Made by a program: the position numbers and the translations under genes. Under the pieces are notes generated by a model. That model was not told the origin of the DNA. It did not search any database and saw only the letters and a program-made list of their open reading frames with translations. From Erwinia sp. SLM-02 (GTDB lineage: Bacteria; Pseudomonadota; Gammaproteobacteria; Enterobacterales; Enterobacteriaceae): a stretch of 64,000 bases of DNA. The DNA is taken from NCBI RefSeq assembly GCF_037450285.1, contig NZ_JAQISN010000001.1, forward strand, positions 372,001 through 436,000, read 5' to 3'. Shown one piece after another: positions 1 through 9,024 of this stretch (position 1 is its first letter; every line of letters begins with the position of its first letter).

Positions 1-1
1 T

Positions 2-97
2 ATCGGGCGAATTTACAACGATGTCCGCGCCCGCCCTCGCTATTTTATTCAGCGCGTTGTCAGTCACAACGCCGACTCCACACAGGATAAGCAATGA
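2..97 (+). CDS. arnC: ArnC, undecaprenyl-phosphate Ara4FN transferase (C-terminal end only)
   Basis: The first 31 codons of the window read IGRIYNDVRARPRYF... to a TGA, matching the C-terminal tail of ArnC, the inner membrane glycosyltransferase that moves 4-deoxy-4-formamido-L-arabinose from UDP to undecaprenyl phosphate. The rest lies upstream of the window. Its stop overlaps the arnA start in an ATGATG arrangement, so the two are translationally coupled. The order arnC-arnA is that of the enterobacterial arnBCADTEF operon. Only the tail is visible, so integrity of the gene cannot be judged. Confidence 0.85.
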   Translation: MGRIYNDVRARPRYFIQRVVSHNADSTQDKQ

Positions 98-2079
98 TGA
101 AAGCAGTGGTTTTTGCCTACCATGATATTGGCTGCGCGGGTATTCGTGCGCTGCACACGGCCGGGTTCGAGATCGAAGCCATTTTCACCCACGCGGATAA
201 CGCCGCTGAAAATCAGTTTTACGCCTCGGTTGCCCGCACGGCGGCGGAGCTGGGCGTGCCGGTCTATGCGCCGGAGGATGTGAATCACCCGCTGTGGGTA
301 GAGCGCATCAAAGCCATGGCACCGCAGATGATTTTTTCGTTCCACTACCGGCAGATGCTGAGTGATGCAATCCTCAACAGCGCCAGCGAAGGGGCGTTCA
401 ATCTGCACGCCTCGCTGCTGCCTCGCTACCGCGGCCGCGCACCGCTGAACTGGGTGCTGGTCAACGGCGAAGAGGAAACCGGCGTGACGCTGCACCGTAT
501 GGTGAAGCGCGCCGATGCCGGGGCAATTGTGGCCCAGCAGCGGGTGGCTATCGACCCGCAGGATAATGCGTTAACCCTGCACCGCAAGCTGTGTCTGAGT
601 AGCGCCGAGCTGCTGGCCGCCAGCCTGCCCGGCATGTTAAATGGTGATATTTCCGCGCGCGAACAGGATGAAAGCCAGGCGAGCTACGTCGGGCGACGCA
701 CCCCGGAGGATGGGCGCATTGACTGGTCTCAGCCTGCTTATCGTCTTCACAATCTGGTGCGCGCGGTGACCGATCCGTGGCCGGGCGCGTTCAGCTTCGT
801 GGGTTCCGGCAGGTTTATCGTCTGGCAGTCGGCGGTCAGGCACGATTTCCCGGCGGCGAAACCGGGCACCGTGCTGTCGGTCAATCCGCTGATTGTGGCC
901 TGTGGGGACGGCGCGCTGGAGATCGTCACCGGCCAGGGCGACAGCGGCGTCTATATGCAGGGCAGGCAGCTGGCGCAGACGCTGGGGCTGGTGAGCGGGG
1001 CGATCCTGCACAATCAGCCGGTGTCGGCGATTAAACGACTGACCCGCGTGCTGATTCTCGGCGTGAACGGTTTTATCGGCAATCATCTGACCGAGCGCCT
1101 GCTGCAGGATGATAACTTTGAAATTTACGGGCTGGATATCGGATCCGACGCCATCAGCCGCTTTGTTGGCCATCCGCGTTTCCACTTCGTTGAGGGGGAT
1201 ATCAGCATTCATTCGGAGTGGATTGAGTACCATATAAAAAAATGCGATGTGGTGCTGCCGCTGGTGGCGATTGCCACGCCGATTGAGTACACCCGCAATC
1301 CGCTGCGCGTCTTCGAGCTGGATTTTGAAGAGAACCTGAAGATTATTCGCGACTGCGTGAAGTACCAGAAGCGCATCATCTTCCCGTCCACCTCTGAGGT
1401 GTACGGCATGTGCACCGACGATACCTTTGATGAAGACCATTCGAATCTGGTGGTCGGGCCGATTAACAAACAGCGCTGGATTTATTCGGTGTCCAAGCAG
1501 CTGCTCGATCGGGTGATCTGGGCATACGGTGAGAAAGAAGGGCTGCGCTTTACCCTGTTCCGGCCGTTCAACTGGATGGGACCGCGCCTGGATAACCTCA
1601 ATGCGGCCCGTATCGGCAGCTCACGGGCGATCACTCAGCTGATCCTCAATCTGGTGGAAGGTTCACCGATTAAACTGATCGACGGCGGACGCCAGAAGCG
1701 CTGCTTTACCGATATTCGTGACGGTATTGAAGCGCTGTTTTTGATTATTGAAAACAGGCAGCAGAACTGCGACGGGCAGATTATTAATATTGGCAACCCG
1801 GACAATGAAGCCAGTATTAAGCAGCTCGCGGAGCAGCTGCTGGAAAGCTTCGATCGCCATCCGCTGCGCGATCGCTTCCCGCCGTTTGCCGGATTCCGCG
1901 AGGTGGAAAGCAGCAGCTACTACGGTAAGGGCTATCAGGACGTGGAGCACCGCAAGCCGTCGATCCGCAATGCGAAGCGGCTGCTCGGCTGGCAGCCTGA
2001 AGTACAGATGAGCCTGACCATCGACGCCACGCTGGACTTCTTCCTGAATTCTGTGGACGGTGGAGACGCGGTGGAATGA
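94..2079 (+). CDS. arnA: ArnA, bifunctional UDP-Ara4N formyltransferase / UDP-glucuronate decarboxylase
   Basis: ArnA makes UDP-4-keto-arabinose from UDP-glucuronate and formylates UDP-Ara4N, both cytoplasmic steps of lipid A aminoarabinose synthesis. Residues 1-300 form the formyltransferase (HASLLPRYRGRAPLNWV carries the folate-site His; SYVGRRTPEDGRIDW follows). Residues 316-660 form the short-chain dehydrogenase half, with GVNGFIGNHL as the NAD-binding motif and YSVSKQLLD as the catalytic Tyr-x3-Lys. Total 661 aa against 660 in E. coli. ATG at 94 or at 97 is possible; 97 gives the family length. The gene overlaps arnC upstream and arnD downstream by ATGA. Confidence 0.97.
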   Translation: MMKAVVFAYHDIGCAGIRALHTAGFEIEAIFTHADNAAENQFYASVARTAAELGVPVYAPEDVNHPLWVERIKAMAPQMIFSFHYRQMLSDAILNSASEGAFNLHASLLPRYRGRAPLNWVLVNGEEETGVTLHRMVKRADAGAIVAQQRVAIDPQDNALTLHRKLCLSSAELLAASLPGMLNGDISAREQDESQASYVGRRTPEDGRIDWSQPAYRLHNLVRAVTDPWPGAFSFVGSGRFIVWQSAVRHDFPAAKPGTVLSVNPLIVACGDGALEIVTGQGDSGVYMQGRQLAQTLGLVSGAILHNQPVSAIKRLTRVLILGVNGFIGNHLTERLLQDDNFEIYGLDIGSDAISRFVGHPRFHFVEGDISIHSEWIEYHIKKCDVVLPLVAIATPIEYTRNPLRVFELDFEENLKIIRDCVKYQKRIIFPSTSEVYGMCTDDTFDEDHSNLVVGPINKQRWIYSVSKQLLDRVIWAYGEKEGLRFTLFRPFNWMGPRLDNLNAARIGSSRAITQLILNLVEGSPIKLIDGGRQKRCFTDIRDGIEALFLIIENRQQNCDGQIINIGNPDNEASIKQLAEQLLESFDRHPLRDRFPPFAGFREVESSSYYGKGYQDVEHRKPSIRNAKRLLGWQPEVQMSLTIDATLDFFLNSVDGGDAVE

Positions 2080-2972
2080 TCAACGTCGGTCTGCGTATTG
2101 ATGTGGATACCTGGCGGGGGACCCGTGACGGGGTGCCGCGTCTGCTGGAGATTTTGCAGCAGCAGCAGACCCAGGCGAGTTTTTTCTTCAGCGTCGGCCC
2201 GGACAACATGGGCCGCCACCTGTGGCGGCTGCTGAAGCCGCGCTTTCTGTGGAAGATGCTGCGCTCCAACGCGGCATCGCTCTACGGCTGGGATATTCTG
2301 CTGGCGGGAACCGCGTGGCCCGGGCGAAATATTGGCCGCGGGCATGCCGAACTCATCCGCGCGGCGGCGCAGCGGCATGAAATCGGGCTGCATGCCTGGG
2401 ACCATTTTGCCTGGCAAACCTGGGCAGGCGTCTGGCCGAAGGAGAGGCTGCACGCGGAGATTGAACGCGGTGCCCGCGCGCTGGCGGAAATCCTCGGCAG
2501 GCCGGTCAGCTGTTCCGCCGTGGCGGGCTGGCGGGCAGACGGCAGGGTGGTCGCGGCGAAGCAGCGTTTTGGGTTTGCCTGGAACAGCGACTGCCGGGGC
2601 ACGCGCCCCTTCAGGCCGCGCCTGCCGGACGGTCAGCCGGGAACGGTGCAGATCCCGGTTACGCTCCCCACCTGGGACGAAGTGGCCGGTACCACGGTGA
2701 GCCACCAGGCCTGGAATGATTTTATTCTCGATCGGATTGTTGAGCAGCGGGATGGCGTGCCGGTGTACACCATCCACGCCGAAGTGGAAGGCATCGCGCT
2801 GAGCGGGATGTTTGACGCGCTTCTGACCCAGGCGCGGGAGCGGGGTATTCGGTTTTGCCCGCTCGGCGAGCTGCTGCCCGATGATGTCACACAGCTGCCG
2901 ATGGGCAGTATTGTCCGGGGTAGCTTCCCCGGCCGCGAAGGCTGGTTGGGATGCCAGCAACTTATTGAGTGA
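2076..2972 (+). CDS. arnD: ArnD, undecaprenyl-phosphate Ara4FN deformylase
   Basis: ArnD removes the formyl group from undecaprenyl-phosphate Ara4FN so that the free aminosugar can be flipped and transferred. The 298-aa product has the polysaccharide deacetylase (NodB) fold: GLRIDVDTWRGT near the N-terminus gives the metal-binding Asp, and GLHAWDHFAWQ about residue 105 gives the His-x3-His metal ligands. Its ATG overlaps the arnA stop by 4 bp, and arnT begins 6 bp after its stop. Length matches the family (296 aa in E. coli). Confidence 0.96.
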   Translation: MINVGLRIDVDTWRGTRDGVPRLLEILQQQQTQASFFFSVGPDNMGRHLWRLLKPRFLWKMLRSNAASLYGWDILLAGTAWPGRNIGRGHAELIRAAAQRHEIGLHAWDHFAWQTWAGVWPKERLHAEIERGARALAEILGRPVSCSAVAGWRADGRVVAAKQRFGFAWNSDCRGTRPFRPRLPDGQPGTVQIPVTLPTWDEVAGTTVSHQAWNDFILDRIVEQRDGVPVYTIHAEVEGIALSGMFDALLTQARERGIRFCPLGELLPDDVTQLPMGSIVRGSFPGREGWLGCQQLIE

Positions 2973-2978
2973 GACCGG

Positions 2979-4640
2979 ATGAAGAGCTGGCGCATTACCC
3001 TGTCCCTGATCCTGATGTATGCCCTTTACTATCTGATCCCGCTTGAATATCGCGCTCTGTGGCAGCCGGATGAGGTTCGTTATGCGGAAATCAGCCGCGA
3101 AATGCTGGCCAGCGGGAACTGGATTTCCCCGCATTTTCTTGGCCTGCGCTATTTTGAAAAACCGGTGGCGGGCTACTGGATAAATAACCTCAGCCAGCTG
3201 CTGTTCGGCGAAAGTAATTTCTCCGTACGGTTTGGCTCGGTCTTCTCAATTACCCTGAGTGCCCTACTGGTCGGGTGGCTGACGATGCAGATTGTCGGGC
3301 AGCGGCGTACCGCATGGCTGGCGGCGATCGTTTTCCTTACCAGCCTGCTGGTTTACGGCATTGGCACCTATGCGGTGCTTGACCCGATGATTACCCTGTG
3401 GCTGGTAGCGGCGATGTGCTGCTACTGGCTGGCGGTTCAGGCGGAGACGACGAAACAGACGCTGGTGGCATGGCTGCTGCTGGGGCTGGCCTGCGGTATG
3501 GGGTTCCTGACCAAGGGCTTTCTGGCGCTGGCTGTGCCGGTGGTGGCTATCGTGCCCTGGGCCATCTGGCAGCGTCGCTTCCGCGAGGTGCTGATTTACG
3601 GACCGCTGGCGGTGATTGCGGCGGTGTTAATCTCTCTTCCCTGGGGAATAGCGATTGCCCGCCAGCAGCCGGATTTCTGGTCTTATTTCTTCTGGGTTGA
3701 GCATGTTCAGCGCTTTGCTGAGAACGATGCACAGCATAGTGCGCCGTTCTGGTACTACCTGCCGGTGCTGATTGCCGGTTCACTGCCGTGGCTGGGGCTG
3801 CTGCCGGGAGCGCTGATCCGCGCGGGGCGGGAACGGCACGTGAATCGCGGTGGCCTGTATCTGCTGAGCTGGGTCGTGATGCCGCTGCTGTTTTTCAGCA
3901 TTGCGAAAGGGAAGCTGCCGACCTATATCCTCCCGTGCTTTGCGCCGCTGGCTATCCTGCTGGCTGACTATGCCGTGCAGTCAGCGAAAAACGGCGGGCG
4001 GGCGCTGCGGGCAAATGCGCTGGTGAATCTGGCGTTTGGCACGCTGGCCGCGCTGGCGGTGTGGCTGGTGCTATCGCCGTGGGGAATGTCCCATCGTCCG
4101 GTTTATCAACCGACGGAAGGTATTAAGGTGGCGCTGGGCGGCCTGGCATTTCTGTTCTGGGCGCTGATGGGGGCCGTCACGTTCACCGGTCGCGGTAGAC
4201 ACTGGGCGTTCGCCGCGCTGTGTCCGCTCGGTATTGCGCTGACCATTGCACTGGTCATTCCGGACAAGGTGGTGAATTCCAAGCAGCCGCAGGAATTTAT
4301 TCAGGCAACGCAAAAACAGCTGGCCGAAAGCCGCTTTATTCTGTCAAACAACAGCGGGATGGCCTCGGCGGTGGCGTGGCAGCTCAGGCGCAGTGATATT
4401 GATATGTTCGATCAGTCCGGCGAGCTGACGTGGGGGCTGAGCTACCCTGACAGCCGCGATCGGCTGGTGGCGGGCGACCGGTTCGCCGAGTGGCTGGCCG
4501 GGCACCGCAGGCTCGGCAACGTGTCGCTGGTACTCAAGCTGACCGACAGTGCACGCGACGTTGACCCAGGCCTTCCGGCACCGGACGAGGTTTATCGCCA
4601 GCAGCGCATGGTGCTTTACTACTACCGGCAGCAGCCATGA
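2979..4640 (+). CDS. arnT: ArnT, lipid A 4-amino-4-deoxy-L-arabinose transferase
   Basis: ArnT is the integral membrane glycosyltransferase that adds Ara4N from undecaprenyl phosphate to lipid A phosphates on the periplasmic face, giving resistance to polymyxin and cationic peptides. The 553-aa protein (E. coli 550) begins with one membrane helix, then LWQPDEVRYAEISREM, the GT-C periplasmic loop with acidic residues, and FEKPVAGYW. About a dozen hydrophobic helices follow and a soluble C-terminal domain from roughly residue 440. GGATG gives the start; the stop overlaps arnE by ATGA. Confidence 0.97.
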   Translation: MKSWRITLSLILMYALYYLIPLEYRALWQPDEVRYAEISREMLASGNWISPHFLGLRYFEKPVAGYWINNLSQLLFGESNFSVRFGSVFSITLSALLVGWLTMQIVGQRRTAWLAAIVFLTSLLVYGIGTYAVLDPMITLWLVAAMCCYWLAVQAETTKQTLVAWLLLGLACGMGFLTKGFLALAVPVVAIVPWAIWQRRFREVLIYGPLAVIAAVLISLPWGIAIARQQPDFWSYFFWVEHVQRFAENDAQHSAPFWYYLPVLIAGSLPWLGLLPGALIRAGRERHVNRGGLYLLSWVVMPLLFFSIAKGKLPTYILPCFAPLAILLADYAVQSAKNGGRALRANALVNLAFGTLAALAVWLVLSPWGMSHRPVYQPTEGIKVALGGLAFLFWALMGAVTFTGRGRHWAFAALCPLGIALTIALVIPDKVVNSKQPQEFIQATQKQLAESRFILSNNSGMASAVAWQLRRSDIDMFDQSGELTWGLSYPDSRDRLVAGDRFAEWLAGHRRLGNVSLVLKLTDSARDVDPGLPAPDEVYRQQRMVLYYYRQQP

Positions 4641-4972
4641 ATATCCTGCTGATCCTCCTGGTCAGCCTGCTGAGCTGTGCCGGGCAGCTTTGCCAGAAGC
4701 AGGCAACGTCGGTTACCGGGGTTGCCCGGCCCCGGCGGCATATGCTGCTGTGGCTGTGCCTGAGCGTGCTGCTGCTGGGCCTGGCGATGCTGCTCTGGCT
4801 GCGGGTTTTACAGGGCGTTCCGGTCAGCGTGGCCTATCCGATGCTCAGCCTGAATTTTGTCTTTGTCGCGCTGGCTGCCCGCTGGCTGTGGCAGGAGCGG
4901 CTGTCGCTCCGCCACGGTTGCGGCATCCTGCTGATCGTGGGCGGTGTGGCGATCATGGGCGGGTATACCTGA
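4637..4972 (+). CDS. arnE: ArnE, undecaprenyl-phosphate Ara4N flippase subunit
   Basis: ArnE pairs with ArnF to move undecaprenyl-phosphate Ara4N to the outer leaflet of the inner membrane. The 111-aa product is exactly the E. coli length and has four hydrophobic helices of the small multidrug resistance type, with SCAGQLCQKQA in helix 1 and VSVAYPMLSLNFVFVALAA in helix 3. It overlaps arnT by 4 bp and arnF by 1 bp, so the pair is made in register. A single reading frame running from 4549 through both genes exists but is in the arnF frame and is not a fusion. Confidence 0.95.
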   Translation: MNILLILLVSLLSCAGQLCQKQATSVTGVARPRRHMLLWLCLSVLLLGLAMLLWLRVLQGVPVSVAYPMLSLNFVFVALAARWLWQERLSLRHGCGILLIVGGVAIMGGYT

Positions 4973-5355
4973 TGGGCTGGCTATGTGCGCTGTGCAGCGT
5001 GCTGCTGGTCAGCGCGGCGCAGCTGTTGATGAAATGGGCGATGATCCAGCTGCCCGCTATCGAGAGGCCGCTGGACTTCGCCGCCGCCGTTCTCACCTTT
5101 TCGCCGCCCGTGCTGGCGCTGCTGGCCGGTTTGCTGGCCTACGCGTTTTCCATGCTCTGTTGGCTGCTGGCGCTGAAGCGTATGCCGCTCAGCCGCGCCT
5201 ATCCGCTGCTCAGTCTCAGCTATCTGCTGGTCTGGGGTATTGCGCTGCTTATCCCTTCGTTCAGCGAGTCGTTTCTCTGGGGCAAGCTGGCGGGCGGGGC
5301 GCTGATCCTCGCTGGCCTGCTGCTGATAGTCTGGCCGGACAAAAAAGACCGTTAA
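4972..5355 (+). CDS. arnF: ArnF, undecaprenyl-phosphate Ara4N flippase subunit
   Basis: Second half of the ArnEF flippase and last gene of the arn operon. Start chosen at the ATG (MGWLCALC) that overlaps the arnE stop by one base (TGATG); this gives 127 aa, against 128 in E. coli. Four hydrophobic helices, with VSAAQLLMKWAM in helix 1 and SRAYPLLSLSYLLVWGIAL in helix 3, the same pattern as ArnE. The longer upstream reading frame begins inside arnT and has no ribosome binding site, so it was not used. Confidence 0.95.
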   Translation: MGWLCALCSVLLVSAAQLLMKWAMIQLPAIERPLDFAAAVLTFSPPVLALLAGLLAYAFSMLCWLLALKRMPLSRAYPLLSLSYLLVWGIALLIPSFSESFLWGKLAGGALILAGLLLIVWPDKKDR

Positions 5356-5386
5356 CCGGCTAAAGGCGTTATGATTGCCGGGTTTT
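5354..5386 (+). terminator. Weak hairpin after arnF
   Basis: AACCGGC and GCCGGGTT can pair (one bulged G) around a 17-base loop, followed by TTTT. The stem lies between the arnF stop and fetA. It could partly end the arn transcript; the long loop makes this weak. Confidence 0.4.
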
Positions 5387-5415
5387 AGGGTTTCTTAATA
5401 AGCAGGTCATTAAAA

Positions 5416-6081
5416 ATGATGGATAAAGATCGCCTTCTGGAGGTTCGGGAGGTCAGCTTTGTGCTGCGGGATAAGGTTCTGCTGGCACCGCTGTCCTTTT
5501 CGCTGGGCAAAGGGGAGTTTCTCTGGCTGACCGGTCCGTCCGGGGCAGGGAAGAGTACGTTACTGAAAATTATCGCCTCTCTGCTGGAGCCGTCATCGGG
5601 CGAGGTGATTTTTAACGGGCAGCCGCTGGCGGCGTTAAAACCGGAACGCTACCGGCAGCAGGTTTCCTACGTTTTCCAGACGCCGGTGCTGTTCGGCAGC
5701 ACGGTATATGACAACCTGGCGCTGCCGTATCAGATCCGTCAGCGCCCGCCGCAGCGGCAGGCGATGATCGACGGCCTGCAGCGGCTGAATCTGCCGGCGG
5801 CCGCGCTGGACCGTACTATCGACCAGCTTTCCGGCGGGGAAAAACAGCGCGTGGCGCTGCTGCGTAATCTCCAGTTCCCGCCTGATATTCTGCTGCTGGA
5901 TGAGGTAACCAGCGCGCTGGATGAGGAAAACAAACAGGCGGTACATCAGCTGATTGATGCGCAGATTGGGCAGGGAACGGCCGCGATCTGGATTAGCCAC
6001 GATCGCCATGAAACCGATAACGCGCAGCGGGTTCTGACGCTGGCGGCACCGCAGAACGGGGGCCAGCATGAACCAGCATAA
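5416..6081 (+). CDS. fetA: FetA (YbbL), ATPase of iron/metal exporter
   Basis: ATP-binding subunit of FetAB, an ABC exporter that in E. coli lowers cellular iron and improves resistance to peroxide. The 221-aa product has Walker A GPSGAGKST near residue 40, signature LSGGEKQR near 140, Walker B ILLLDEV near 158 and the switch His in WISHDRHE. Two ATGs (5416 and 5419) follow AGCAGG, so either may start. It overlaps fetB by 14 bp. It is separate from the arn operon in function but follows on the same strand after about 60 bp. Confidence 0.92.
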   Translation: MMDKDRLLEVREVSFVLRDKVLLAPLSFSLGKGEFLWLTGPSGAGKSTLLKIIASLLEPSSGEVIFNGQPLAALKPERYRQQVSYVFQTPVLFGSTVYDNLALPYQIRQRPPQRQAMIDGLQRLNLPAAALDRTIDQLSGGEKQRVALLRNLQFPPDILLLDEVTSALDEENKQAVHQLIDAQIGQGTAAIWISHDRHETDNAQRVLTLAAPQNGGQHEPA

Positions 6082-6829
6082 TATTACCAACGAGTCGCTG
6101 GGACTGGCGCTGGTGCTGGTGTTGATCGCCCTGGTGGTCAGCCGCAAAGAGCGGCTGGGGCTGGAAAAAGATATCGTCTGGAGCGTGGCGCGGGCCATCG
6201 TGCAGCTGGTGATCGTCGGCTATGTACTGAAATACATTTTCGACCTGAATAACGGCTGGCTGACGGTACTGATGGTGCTGTTTATCTGCGTTAACGCCGC
6301 ATTGAATGCCAAAAAGCGCAGCCGCGCCATTGATAACGGCTTTCTGATTTCGTTCGTGGCGATAACGTTGGGCACCACCCTGACCTTAACCATTCTGGTG
6401 CTCAGCGGGGCCATTGAGTTTATGCCGATGCAGGTGATCCCGATATCCGGCATGATCGCCGGTAATGCGATGGTGGCGGTGGGGCTGTGCTTCACGAATC
6501 TTAACCAGCGTTTTGCCGATAACCGGCAGAAGGTGGAGGAGATGCTGAGTCTGGGTGCCAGCGCGCGGCTGGCATCCGGCAGCATTGTGCGCGACAGCAT
6601 TCGTGCGGCGATGATCCCCACCGTGGATGCGGCTAAAACCGTGGGGCTGGTCAGCCTGCCGGGGATGATGTCCGGGCTGATTTTTGCCGGCATCGATCCG
6701 GTGAAGGCGATTAAGTATCAGATTATGGTGACGTTTATGCTGCTGGGCACCGCCAGCCTGTCGACCATCGTGGCCGGGTATCTGTCTTTCCGCCGCTTCT
6801 ACACGGCACGGATTCAGCTGAAGTCGTGA
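6068..6829 (+). CDS. fetB: FetB (YbbM), permease of iron/metal exporter
   Basis: Membrane subunit of the FetAB exporter (UPF0014 family). The 253-aa protein has about seven hydrophobic helices; family landmarks are VVSRKERLGLEKD near residue 22, the GNAMVAVGLCFTNL segment near 136, and SLPGMMSGLIFAG near 197. Length agrees with E. coli FetB (259 aa). GGGGGCC lies just upstream of the ATG, which sits inside the end of fetA, so the two subunits are coupled. Confidence 0.92.
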   Translation: MNQHNITNESLGLALVLVLIALVVSRKERLGLEKDIVWSVARAIVQLVIVGYVLKYIFDLNNGWLTVLMVLFICVNAALNAKKRSRAIDNGFLISFVAITLGTTLTLTILVLSGAIEFMPMQVIPISGMIAGNAMVAVGLCFTNLNQRFADNRQKVEEMLSLGASARLASGSIVRDSIRAAMIPTVDAAKTVGLVSLPGMMSGLIFAGIDPVKAIKYQIMVTFMLLGTASLSTIVAGYLSFRRFYTARIQLKS

Positions 6830-6927
6830 TGGGGTAAAATCCTGAAGTTATTGCGGCGTCAGGCTCACCGTTGGTGATGCTGCCGGCCTGTTCTGCACTG
6901 TCGTTCAGGCGATGTTATGGACAACAC

Positions 6928-6949
6928 TCAGGCTCCAAACGGAGCCTGA
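6928..6949. terminator. Perfect 9-bp hairpin between convergent fetB and porin gene
   Basis: TCAGGCTCC and GGAGCCTGA pair perfectly around the loop AAAC. It lies 99 bp after fetB and 46 bp after the porin stop. Neither side carries a clean T run, so use as a two-way terminator is likely but not shown. Confidence 0.5.
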
Positions 6950-6995
6950 TAGCCCTTCTGTCGTTACCGTGAATGACAGTACCCAGATACGATTT

Positions 6996-8339
6996 TTAGA
7001 AATTCACGTTAGCGCTCAGTCCGCCGATAAAGGCGTTTTTCACTTCGCTGACGGCTCCCGGTGAGGCGACGTACTGCAGATTTGGCCGCAGGCTCAGCCA
7101 GTTGGTCACACGGGCATTGTAATAGATTTCATAGTTATACTCCGAACCGTGCTGGACGGGCAGGTAGGTCGGGCTGTCATAGTGACTTTCGCCGTTTTCC
7201 TCATTGATGCGATGCTGCATGCGCCCGTAGTTGCTGTTGACGTGAATGCGTGCGGCACCGACGCCAATTTCATCCTGTGCGCGTGAGGCAAACGGCCCTT
7301 TCCAGACAAAGGTCATCGCCTGATAGTTATCGGTTTTAGAGGTACGTCGATCGTTCATCACCCCCTGAACCGTCAGGTTCAGCCCGCGCTGATTATCCCC
7401 GTCCATAGCGGTCAGTTGCTGTTGCAGTAACAGATAGCCGCCGTACGCGTGCGCATCATCGTGATAGCCGCCATTACGGTAGCTGGAATACTTATCGCCG
7501 TTTACCGAAGAGTAGTAGACGCCCATACGATAGTTGCCCGGCAGTTTGTCAGGGCCGAAGACCGGCTTCCAGCCCAGCTCTACCGGCACCATGTTACCGA
7601 GCGTCGGGCTGCCATCCAGGCGGAAGCCATTCCCGGTATCGTAGTTGCTGGCCGTCTGGTTGTAGAAACCGACCTGCAGGAATACTTCAGGCGTGAAGTT
7701 GAACTTCACGCGTCCGCCCCACTGGGAAACCGGCCAGTTAAACCAGCGATCGCCGCGCCAGTTTCCCGGCTGACCGCTGCCGAAGGCCAGGTTTTCGAAA
7801 TTGCTCTGGAACGAATCAAAATCCTCACCGACGGTCACGCGTCCTGCTTTCACTTCGATAAGACGATCGAAGAACCCTTTATTCATCCAGAACTGGGTCA
7901 GACGCCAGGTCTGGCCTCGACCATACACCTCCTGTACCGATGACAGGCCGCCGGTACGGGGGTCGTTAATATGCTCGGTGAGATCGTGGCCGTTACGGCT
8001 GGTCACGGTGAACTGAAACTGCGTATCGTCCCAGTTGAGCAGTTTTTCTAAATCGAGGGTGGTACCAAATGCCCATTGATCGGTATAGCGGGCGGAGCTG
8101 GAGGTTTTATAGCCGCCGGCGAGGTTGCTGGCAGACTCCATGGTGTAGTTGACCTGGAAATCCACACCGTCGTCTTTTAGCTGCGAGCGTAATCCCCCCC
8201 AGTCACCAAACATATAGGATGAATCAACGCTCAACGGTGCCATATCAGCCCATGAAGCGCTGGAAAACATCATCAGTGCACCACTGCACAGGAGCGCGAT
8301 TTTTTTCATTTTCCAATCTGCGTATGCTTTTCTTTGCAT
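6996..8339 (-). CDS. OprB-type carbohydrate-selective porin
   Basis: Outer membrane porin of the OprB/RafY family, expected to pass sugars; the substrate cannot be read from sequence. From ATG 8339, preceded by AAAGGTC at good spacing, the product is 447 aa: a signal peptide (MKKIALLCSGALMMFSSASWA, with a ten-residue lead), then the family hallmark YMFGDWGGLRSQL at the mature N-terminus, an all-beta body rich in aromatic residues, and a C-terminal Phe (SANVNF) typical of barrel insertion. A GTG at 8381 would add 14 charged residues in front of the signal and has no ribosome site. A shortened relative lies directly upstream at 8635-9024. Confidence 0.9.
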   Translation of the reverse strand: MQRKAYADWKMKKIALLCSGALMMFSSASWADMAPLSVDSSYMFGDWGGLRSQLKDDGVDFQVNYTMESASNLAGGYKTSSSARYTDQWAFGTTLDLEKLLNWDDTQFQFTVTSRNGHDLTEHINDPRTGGLSSVQEVYGRGQTWRLTQFWMNKGFFDRLIEVKAGRVTVGEDFDSFQSNFENLAFGSGQPGNWRGDRWFNWPVSQWGGRVKFNFTPEVFLQVGFYNQTASNYDTGNGFRLDGSPTLGNMVPVELGWKPVFGPDKLPGNYRMGVYYSSVNGDKYSSYRNGGYHDDAHAYGGYLLLQQQLTAMDGDNQRGLNLTVQGVMNDRRTSKTDNYQAMTFVWKGPFASRAQDEIGVGAARIHVNSNYGRMQHRINEENGESHYDSPTYLPVQHGSEYNYEIYYNARVTNWLSLRPNLQYVASPGAVSEVKNAFIGGLSANVNF

Positions 8340-8634
8340 GATTTTGACCTTTTTTATAATTTCCTCACGGCCGCGATTCACTCAACTCCATGAGTGGCTA
8401 ATCGTCAGGTATTCAGAGCTAAAATGCTGCTGCTTGTTTTTGCCGCAATAAGTTTTTGCGACTGCCGTATGACAACATGTAAACAAGTTGTGGGGATTAT
8501 ATTTTTGTGCGGATAATGCTTTGCAGAATGGGTTTATTGTTTGTAAATAATTTGTACTGTGAGCAATTGTTTCTGCGGTGGGGTTTTCTGGAAATTACCG
8601 CCAGTTTACGATTCAGAAAAACTGGCGGTGAGGT

Positions 8635-9024
8635 TTAAAATTTAATTCCGGCGCTCAGACCGCCAACGAAGCGCTGGGAGTTATCTTCAACGGCACCGGG
8701 TTTGGTGGTTTGCTGCAGGTTGGGGCGCAGAATAATATGAGGGGTTAAGCGATAGTTATAGTAAAGGTCGTAATTAAACCCCTCACCGTGCATGAGAGGC
8801 TGCGGCTTATTGCTTTGATACTCCGCCGATGGCAGCGAACTTTGCGGTAAAGACAGTGGATTCGCACCTCTTGGGGATATCGGTGAGGGCGTTTGTTGCT
8901 CGGGCATAATGTCGTACGGTCTTTGACTCGCGCAAAGCGTGCCGCTGGCTAGCGCTAATGCCAGCGTGCTGGCACCGACCAGAAGAGCATTGCGCAGTAT
9001 TTTCGAGGACGATAATCTTTCCAT
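8635..9024 (-). CDS. Miniature OprB-like protein: signal peptide joined to last porin strands
   Basis: A 129-aa product. Residues 1-32 are a signal peptide ending near LCAS. Residues 33-78 are Pro/Gln/Ser-rich. Residues 79-129 align without gaps to the last 51 residues of the neighbouring full-length porin with 26 identities (shared NY, YYN, LRPNLQ, PGAV, GGLSA, final F). The central barrel, some 300 residues, is missing. The start has AAGGGGG seven bases upstream, and the frame is open, so this may be an expressed remnant of a porin gene that lost its middle in frame, or a shortened protein with a new role. It cannot form the family's usual barrel alone. Confidence 0.75.
   Translation of the reverse strand: MERLSSSKILRNALLVGASTLALALASGTLCASQRPYDIMPEQQTPSPISPRGANPLSLPQSSLPSAEYQSNKPQPLMHGEGFNYDLYYNYRLTPHIILRPNLQQTTKPGAVEDNSQRFVGGLSAGIKF

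Noticed and set aside
1935..3134. 399-codon minus-strand frame across arnA-arnD-arnT
   Set aside because: Spans three certain genes in the opposite direction and has no recognisable domain.
4549..5355. A single 268-aa protein covering the arnE region and arnF
   Set aside because: The N-terminal part is arnT and arnE read in the wrong frame; the true arnF starts at 4972 by length, overlap and homology.
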